Shown in pieces: positions 57,621-64,000 of a stretch of 64,000 nt of DNA. This stretch comes from Tetmemena sp. SeJ-2015 (lineage: Eukaryota; Ciliophora; Spirotrichea; Sporadotrichida; Oxytrichidae), in NCBI GenBank assembly GCA_027382625.1, contig JAJKFJ010021585.1:1-64000 (forward strand), written 5' to 3'. A program made the position numbers and the translations under genes. How positions within the stretch are numbered: the first letter of the stretch is position 1; each line of letters starts with the position of its first letter. The notes under the pieces were generated by a model. The model was given only the letters and a program-made list of their open reading frames with translations. It made no database searches and was not told the origin of the DNA.

Positions 57621-60600
57621 ATGAAAAAATAGTAGTGTATTTTGAGAGGGAGCATGCTCCTCAAAAATAGGAAGATTTTCTTTGCAACATTTATAATTTA
57701 CTTAGCTACATTAATGCAACTATCTTCTGCACAATAAATTTGTAAGTGGCTTTGATGAATGATCTTTTATTTTGTGGTGCCAAGAAATCAATTTTAACAA
57801 TTATAAAATGCCCATTATCCTGAAAGACTCCATTTTATTTAGGTACGAAAATAGATGAGTACTACAATTCCACCTCATCATCTTGTTAGAGTAAGTACCA
57901 AAAGGAGAATTTGGAAGTGATTTGCAAATTCTTTTAAGATAATAGGCTGGATTTTTTTTGAGATCTTTTTTGAAAATTCCATTGTCTAATATAATTAAGT
58001 TAATAATCTAACGTTAACTTTAAGAGATGCACAATAAAGAAATAGGGCATAAATATTCTAACGAAAATCGATTGATTATGTTTTGCCTCATCTTTATTGG
58101 GATATTTACTCGTTATGACTTAATGTCCTTGCTCTTTGTGTTACCCCCTTAGAGGTGACCTTGTTTACTAATCTTTTGGTGAATAGTGTAGAGTGTCTAA
58201 TTGAAGGAAGCGAGGGTAATGAAGAGCCCTGTAGTTTTGCGAGAAGAATATTACTATCTTGGTACTGAATCTGCATTTTCTGCGGAGATAGTATTTCGGC
58301 TCGACTGAGGCATTATTCTGCATGATATCATCTGAAGATGACACCGAACATCGTGAACTTTCCTTGATCAAACAGGAGGCCTAGGTCATTATTTCCTGCC
58401 CCTAAGTCTAGCCATTTACAACTGAGATCCTTTTTGGTTTTGCTTTGTCCTGTAAGAGTCAATGATATCAAAGTGGGTGCTAGTGAGTGGGTTCTAGTTT
58501 ATTCGAGAGGTCATGATTCCTCCAGCCAGATGAAGTAACAGCCACAGGTGATGTATTGTGTTGATACATGCTCCCAGAGGTGGATATTCTAGGAACAAAC
58601 TTGCTTTTTCAATTCTTTGGTGTTTACTTCTAAATTCTGTCTTAAAATATATTACTTAAATTTTATTGACTTCTTTTTGCATTAAATTCTGCCCTATACT
58701 GGCAAAGATAAATTTCATAAGAAAAGACAAATTCTTAAAAGCTATAGATAACTTTATGCTCTTAAACTTATCATAAGATTTTATTTACTCATTCTGTTTA
58801 TAGAATGCTGAGATGCAATATTAGGATGCTCTTCTTGCTTTGAGACAAGCAAAGCAATTAATTAATTAAATTGGAGGCATCACTCAATTCTTCGTTTAAT
58901 GCAAAAGGTGTAGCGATGGACTATACCTACTCAAAAATCAAACCTACTCTCCTAACTTAAAATATAAATCTAACTACCCTACCCTAATGACGTATTGCGT
59001 TCAAGATTAATAAAACTATTTCAATTAATTTGAAGATTGCTAAACTATTCACGGTTCTTATAAACTTAAAGACGCTTAAGTATTTTACACTCGCTATATA
59101 TCTAATTTTATCAATGACTACACAAACGGTTCGTGTAAATGTAAGCCTTACTCTGATAATAGAGCCAGTCATTGTTGAATAAAACTAACTCTTAAGATAG
59201 ACTGTGGCGAATACTGCACCGCTTGTAACTTGCAATATGGTTGCACAGCTTGTCAAGGGGAAGCAGCTGGAGTAGGGTGGGTCTCAGCTCTCACAAATGA
59301 TCCCACTATTTCGTTTTCGAGGACTTTTAAAGTCTGCCAGCGTAAGTTAAGCTTATTTATCACCTTCTCTGTTATAAATTTAACTTAAGAAAATTAAATG
59401 CTTATTATCTATAGATAAATTTTTCATCAATGAATTTTAAATGAGATTCATTTATGCATTCATTTATTCTCAAATAGCGTGCGCTAATAACTAAAATTAG
59501 ATCTTTTTATGAAATAAATATAACAAGATTTGCAAAACATGCTCCAGCTCAAATTCTTCACAGTGTTCAGTATGCTATGATGTAGATAACACCGGGAATA
59601 CTTCCTGCAGTAAGTAACTATAGTAAATTAAAATAGTCAACTTTTTTATCCATAGTTAAACTTAATTATTCTAAGCGGATAAATATGTTATAATCCTGGA
59701 GGTATAGCTTTATCTCTTATTTTATTATAGGCTGATATGACCAGACAACCTACACTAAATCAAGTGATCCATGCAAATAATACAAAACAGACTCAGCAGG
59801 CTACAAATACTGCATACAATTGATTTATGCATTTATCTCATAAGTATATTATTCTTTAGCAAATTAAATGTGATGATGGCTATTTCCTAAAAGCAAATGC
59901 AGTTTATGATAGTATTTACAAAGTCTTTCTTCCCTAATTAAACATAAAGTAATATTTTATTCATAAGTTATGTTAATGCACAGCATGTAAGATTTAAACA
60001 AATGAGGGCTAGAAAGGATAATTTCAATTTAGACACTGGACCTGGTAAATGTATGATCCCTTTATCTGAGAATTCTTGCTCTCTTTGTGCTTATGGATAT
60101 GGACTTATATAAGTTGGATCAAATAGTGTGTGCGGAAGTAAGAAATAAGTATCATATTTGTTACATCTTTAGGCTGTCAATCAGAGAATTTAAATTGTTA
60201 AATTAAGTAAGAATTATATAATTCACCATATCCAGAGGCTATAAGATGTTAACTTAGTGATCTAAACACGGTGGTAAAGATTACAGGATGTAGAGATGGC
60301 TACGTTATCATATAAGTTATATTTAATAGAGAATGAAACACATATAAAGGAATTTATAATAACAATGCAACGGGTTTGTGCGTGAATAAATGTCCAAGTG
60401 GTCAGTATGGCTATGCAGTATTTGATTAAAGGGGAGTCAATATAAACAAGCTATTGCTTAGCCTGTAGCATCACTAATTGCGTAGAATGCGCTTCTAATG
60501 GTTAATGCATCCAGTGTGCAAAAAATTAGCATAAATATAAGTTAATTAAATTACTATCTGGATACTGGAGCAGCTGTCGGTAAAGCATCAGGAAATTGTC

Positions 60601-63600
60601 TTGCAAAGGGTATTGGAACCTACAATACTACTTACTATGTAAATCCAGTGAATGGCCAGACTGCAACTCCTGCTCAACAGCTTGTTGGCACAACTATTGC
60701 CACTTCATTTAACACGATATAAGATGCTCTTGCAAGAGGAAAAGAGATTGCATCTTGGTATGATAACATGACAGTAAATATAATATATATATAGCTATTT
60801 TTGGTATCAGGAAATATTGGTGTTTATAAAATTAATTAAAGCTTACCATTAAAGCTATTTTCATTTATTTAATGGTTTTGAGTAGTCATTTTATTGTTAC
60901 CGGGCCCGCATGCTCTTATAGCTGAGCCTTAAAGACTCTACTACTAACCGAGATTCTACGATGGAAGCAATAATTAATTTGATTATAACTCCAAATTTAT
61001 ACATATAATGTGGGAACCTAATTCTCAATAGCGGCTTCATAAGCATTTCAAATTCTATTTTATCTGGAGTAACAGTGTAGTATAAACTGCGTGATAAATG
61101 GTTCTTCACAGTGGGTGCAAAGTTGACTCTCCAAAATATTATCTTCGAAGCCTCTGACTCAATTATAACCCCAGATACTGATCCAAGTAAATGCCTCTCT
61201 AGTACCTCCTAATGCTGCTCAATCAATCTACTATCAAAGAATTATTACTTTTTTATTAAATTTTGAGAATATTAGTCCAGAGGCGACTTGCTATCTAAGA
61301 GAAGAGGCGTAAGCTTTCCTGCTTTTTATGAATATATATAGGACGGAAGATTGCAGCCAAATGGTTGCAGGAGGCAGCTTCATTAAATTTGACATGAATT
61401 CTCAAAGTCAAATGACTTCTCCCTAAACTCTAATTATCCAGGTAAGACTACAGTAATATTGAAATTCATCTTGAGTTTTTAGTCTGTTACCTTTCAAAAT
61501 TTCATGTATGAATTCAACTCCTTCAAAAATGTAAATCCTTGTTTTTTAAATTCATTGAGATGAACGACTACGGAGCTATTATCAAGATAAGCAACTCTAA
61601 ATTCATTAACTTCAACACTTGCGGCTCAATTCTTTTACGTTTTTATTTTCTTCTTAGAAATAGAACTCTCAACCTTAATCGCTCAATCTCAGGTATGACT
61701 ATCAGTTCTACATTTTCTCAGATCTACTCAGCGAGAGTAAATTAAATAAGTTTATGATTTAATTCTGTGGCTTCTTAGATTCAAGCCTCTTAAAAGCAAG
61801 CATTGGCAAAACTGAACAGCACTCCTTTCTAAAAAATCTGCAACTCTGTGCTTGATGGAGGGAGTTTACCTTCTTGCTTCGATCTCCAAATCAATCAAAC
61901 TCAAATATATGAATATGTATATAGACTTTGACTTTTGAAATAACTACTTTTACCTACTTTGGTGCATTTAAGAGTTAACTGAATTTTTTTTAAAAAAAGT
62001 TAGTTGTCTAGAGCTATTTGGGTAAATCCAAGCTACAGAATGACTTATCATGGCTCTGTGGTTGATCTAGATAGCTTTCGAGGAAATATAATGCTATACA
62101 ACAACACATTCTAAAGTAAACTTAGACAATAAATTTTAAAGTATGATCCTGCAGTTCACAAACTGTCAATTCGCTTCCAAAATGAGAAACTCTGATACGA
62201 CAAATTCTATCGATATGTATCCCTCATTAGGAACAAAGACAGTCCTACAAATGAAGAGCTTGGTCAGAATTACTACCCACGAGAGGTCTTTATACATTTC
62301 TCATAACACGTAAGTATATCTACAAATTACTGTTTTAGAGTGCAGAGCTCTTCTTCCATAAAAGGATTATTCTATCTGGGAATGAGAGACAGACTGAACT
62401 TTGCTTAAAACTTTGTCTTTGGCTAAAACATTATACAAAAGAATTTCGGTTACTTCGATGCTACAGTCGTTTACCTTTAGCATTGATTATGATATTGATT
62501 AAGTTTACCTGAGAATGAGAGGTAAAAGTGATAGATCAGTTTATACCACTGTGCCTAACTCAGTTGTTGCAAATTTATTCTGTACTGGCTATCTTTTCGA
62601 AAAGAACCAAATCAACTAGAATACAGGATGCCCTCTATATTCAGGTGCGATCATTCAAACTGAGTGCCTAGACTACAATTAGAAGAATAGTTTTATCTTT
62701 AAATCAGCAGTCTTTAATAAACTTAAAATGCTTAATTTCGACTTATTTATTTAGCCAGATTTTGCGAATGACTCATTAAAGTTTTAAAGTGTAGCCAATA
62801 TGAAAAGTGATTACTTAAGCGTTAGCTACTTCTCTCCCGATCTATCAGCCTCTCAGACTAAGGTTTTATTTGGAACTTACACTTACTCTGTCGACCTAAG
62901 GATGAATTAAATGATTATTAAAATGATTAGAATTATTTCAACCAGAACAGCATGACGGACTTCACATCGTCCGGAGGCTTTGCAGCTATAGACTTAAATG
63001 GCATGCCCAGAGTATTTTTGCAGCATGAGTATTATAATGGCGGTGGAGATTCTCTATATTAAATATAAGATAAAAACTCTTTTCCATTTTAAACTTGATT
63101 CTATAAAAGAGCTAGTGTATTCTTTTGGAAGCTCGGCATTTTCTGATTATGCATCACTTCCAGGCTTTAAGGACATAATGAATACTTTAAGTTTTAATAA
63201 ATTTCTTATATGAACTCCTAAAATAGAGACTTATACCCCACTTCTTAAATTTAATATTTCAAAGAATTACTTTGAAATCTATAAATATGGATTATCTAGC
63301 GTGCTCTACCATAAGAATTAGAAGAACTAATTGGGTATTTATTAGGAATGTTACTGACAGCAATACATTTAAAGTAGAGCCATATTACGATTCCTCAAGA
63401 ACTAATAACTTCCTCTTCAATGATTTCTATGGCAATCTTTACATAGACTACTTTAAGATTGTTAATTAAGACATTAATTATCATATATTTTAATCTCTTA
63501 GGAGCAAAATCAGATTATATGAGGCAGATGGGGGTTTTAGTTTCGATATCTGGCTCAAAATAAATATCTTTTATGGCTTGTAAAACTTCGGAAGCCAGCT

Positions 63601-64000
63601 GGGTATCATGAAATTTACGGTATTAAATTTATAAATTCTTGGATAGTGATAGAGTAGATGTGTATTTTAATTCTACGACTGCCACCTCTACCTGGTCTTT
63701 GCAGCTGCTGTAGATCCAATTCTATCCTACGAATAACGAGTAGCTATTTCCTAATTTTTCAAACCCTTCTAATATCTTTGCAAAGTATGTCTTTGTCATA
63801 TATAAAGTTACTGTTGTTTAATTTTTGTGAATTACCTTTAGGTGACTAAGAGTAGCTGCTACGAGTGCAAGGCCCCTTGGTTTGAGTTCAATTGCGACTA
63901 CATCTTTCTCTAATAATTAATTCCACGTTTCAATATATAAATAATAAGTGATTATTCTAATACCCCACAATTACCTATTTCAACGTAGATAGCCCAGTGG
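57621..64000 (+). CDS. gene B: close paralogue of gene A, 5' part only
   Basis: Starts MKKQQCILRGS, then a hydrophobic leader (IFFATFIIYLATLMQLSSA), and follows gene A block by block: NAEMQYQDALLALRQAKQ, CGEYCTACNLQYGCTAC, ICKTCSSSNSSQC, CSLCAYGYG, LLPGPHALIAEPQRLYYQP, RMRGKSDRSVYTTVP, GGFAAIDL, FGSQLGIMKF, SCYECKAPWFEFN. Exons are much more similar to A than IESs are. Two odd points: an in-frame TGA at 59176-59178 and a +1 slip near 60437 relative to A. Both could be unrecognised micro-IESs or could mark decay. Runs off the window before the beta-helix region. Confidence 0.8.
57742..57842 (+). other. gene B intron 1 (or GTA-pointer IES), 101 bp
   Basis: GTAAGT...TTTAG with GTA at both edges; junction Q-I-C-T-K-I-D-E. 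Counterpart of 2956-3058. Confidence 0.75.
57887..58800 (+). other. gene B IES, pointer TAGA, 914 bp
   Basis: TAGA at 57887-57890 and 58801-58804; removal reads SSSC-QNAEMQYQDALLA. Twice as long as the A counterpart because of a GC-richer ~550-bp insert (about 58080-58640) without a recognisable gene. Confidence 0.85.
58953..58970 (+). other. gene B micro-IES, pointer TAACT, 18 bp
   Basis: TAACT at 58953-58957 and 58971-58975. Removal gives TYSPN-YPTLMTY, equal to A after its 16-bp removal. Confidence 0.75.
59344..59524 (+). other. gene B IES, pointer AAG, 181 bp
   Basis: AAG at 59344-59346 and 59525-59527; removal reads VCQRK-ICKTCSSS. Confidence 0.75.
59621..59735 (+). other. gene B IES (TA pointer) or intron, 115 bp
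   Basis: TA at 59621-59622 and 59736-59737; removal reads SCSKQLYDQTTY. The alternative GT-AG intron 59610-59730 leaves TGA in frame. Confidence 0.55.
59818..59861 (+). other. gene B IES, pointer AATT, 44 bp
   Basis: AATT at 59818-59821 and 59862-59865; removal joins YCIQL to KCDDGYFLKAN. Confidence 0.8.
59935..59973 (+). other. gene B IES, pointer TAAT, 39 bp
   Basis: TAAT at 59935-59938 and 59974-59977; removal joins VFLP to QCTACK. Same pointer and length as in A. Confidence 0.8.
59989..60013 (+). other. gene B IES, pointer AAG, 25 bp
   Basis: AAG at 59989-59991 and 60014-60016; removal joins TACK to DNFNLDTG. Confidence 0.82.
60138..60172 (+). other. gene B GT-AG intron, 35 bp
   Basis: GTAAGA...CTTTAG; splicing reads C-G-S-C-Q-S-E, as in A. 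Confidence 0.75.
60306..60356 (+). other. gene B probable IES, pointer TA, 51 bp
   Basis: TA at 60306-60307 and 60357-60358; removal reads CRDGYV-NNNATGLC and removes an in-frame TGA. Confidence 0.6.
60773..60880 (+). other. gene B IES, pointer AGT, 108 bp
   Basis: AGT at 60773-60775 and 60881-60883; removal joins WYDNMT to VVILLLPGPHA. Same length as in A although the interiors have diverged. Confidence 0.9.
61238..61265 (+). other. gene B IES, pointer AGAAT, 28 bp
   Basis: AGAAT at 61238-61242 and 61266-61270; removal reads CCSINLLSK-NISPEATCY. Confidence 0.9.
61903..61937 (+). other. gene B IES, pointer AAATA, 35 bp
   Basis: AAATA at 61903-61907 and 61938-61942; removal joins INQTQ to ITTFTYFGAF and avoids an in-frame TGA. 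Confidence 0.88.
61973..61997 (+). other. gene B IES, pointer AGTTA, 25 bp
   Basis: AGTTA at 61973-61977 and 61998-62002; removal joins GAFKS to QLSRAIWVNPSY. Confidence 0.88.
62112..62136 (+). other. gene B IES, pointer TAAAGTA, 25 bp
   Basis: TAAAGTA at 62112-62118 and 62137-62143; removal joins YNNTFQ to SMILQFTNCQF. Confidence 0.92.
62310..62338 (+). other. gene B GT-AG intron, 29 bp
   Basis: GTAAGT...TTTTAG; splicing reads SHNT-VQSSSSIKG. Unusually short. Confidence 0.65.
62469..62502 (+). other. gene B IES, pointer GTTTACCT, 34 bp
   Basis: The 8-bp repeat at 62469-62476 and 62503-62510; removal joins VVYL to RMRGKSD. Confidence 0.93.
62905..62930 (+). other. gene B IES, pointer AATTA, 26 bp
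   Basis: AATTA at 62905-62909 and 62931-62935; removal joins DLRMNY to FNQNSMTDFTSSGG. Confidence 0.9.
63048..63096 (+). other. gene B IES, pointer GATTCT, 49 bp
   Basis: GATTCT at 63048-63053 and 63097-63102; removal joins GGGDSI to KELVYSFGSSAF and removes an in-frame TGA. Confidence 0.92.
63178..63209 (+). other. gene B IES, pointer ATGAA, 32 bp
   Basis: ATGAA at 63178-63182 and 63210-63214; removal joins FKDIMN to SQNRDLYPTSQI and removes an in-frame TGA. Confidence 0.9.
63611..63632 (+). other. gene B IES, pointer AAATT, 22 bp
   Basis: AAATT at 63611-63615 and 63633-63637; removal joins GIMKF to LDSDRVDVYFNS. Confidence 0.85.
63795..63841 (+). other. gene B GT-AG intron, 47 bp
   Basis: Starts GTCATA and ends CTTTAG; splicing reads V-F-V-T-K-S-S-C-Y-E-C. 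Counterpart of 9138-9183. Confidence 0.65.

Noticed and set aside
43330..58640. Possible homology between the GC-richer tracts at 43330-43870 and 58080-58640
   Set aside because: A few shared short words (for example around ACAGGTGA and TTTGGTGT) are no better than expected by chance, with no consistent collinear match.
220..63849. Standard-code ATG ORFs of 60-105 codons scattered on both strands
   Set aside because: Nearly all are pieces of larger frames cut by TAA/TAG (Gln here) or lie antisense to a recognisable gene. Only those with independent support are reported.
2835..64000. Scrambled or inverted MDSs within a gene
   Set aside because: MDS order in A, B and D follows domain order on one strand. 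No inverted or permuted segment was found, although unresolved parts of the beta-helix regions could hide one.

Overview
The window reads as germline (micronuclear) DNA of a hypotrich-type spirotrich ciliate (Oxytricha/Stylonychia/Tetmemena-like; genus inferred, not proven). Two observations support this. First, long conserved protein-coding stretches contain TAA and TAG where glutamine fits and appear to end only at TGA (ciliate nuclear code), so almost nothing shows up as a long standard-code ORF. Second, the coding stretches are broken by AT-rich inserts flanked by short direct repeats of 2-12 bp. Removing one repeat copy plus the insert restores a reading frame that matches a paralogue elsewhere in the window. 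This is how internal eliminated sequences (IESs) and their pointers look before macronuclear development. A few other inserts are ordinary short GT-AG introns.

Layout: (1) 1-780, a TAA microsatellite and a GC-richer block with an unrecognised minus-strand ORF. (2) 2835-26334, gene A (+), a giant secretory-pathway membrane protein: signal peptide, cysteine-rich N-terminus, a middle region, a long Pmp-like parallel beta-helix region (GG-[AGSV]-[IVF]-Y repeats), a beta-sandwich-like stretch, a short Cys-rich stalk, several membrane helices and a charged tail. (3) 26335-30800, a spacer with an 810-bp element with perfect 28-bp G-rich inverted ends, a dispersed repeat, and orphan plus-strand tail-like fragments. 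(4) 53500-30806, gene D (-), a paralogue of A with the same domain order and a similar ~23-kb germline span, convergent with A. It carries a large foldback palindrome and several very small IESs. (5) 53940-56120, gene C (+), a truncated and frameshifted paralogue. (6) 57621-64000, gene B (+), close to A in sequence and cut by the window edge.

The four paralogues act as each other's controls. A and B share about 19 IESs at the same codons, with similar lengths but often shifted or resized pointers. Other IESs are present in one copy and cleanly absent in another: 508 bp in A but not B; 108 bp in A and B but not D; 665 bp in A but essentially not D; 9-47 bp in D but not A. One mobile repeat family (R1) sits inside several of these IESs. 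A second family (R2) has three copies. The encoded proteins are inferred to be very large cell-surface/adhesin-like proteins; their ligand or partner cannot be read from sequence. All joins were read by eye. No alignment, database search or macronuclear comparison was run.
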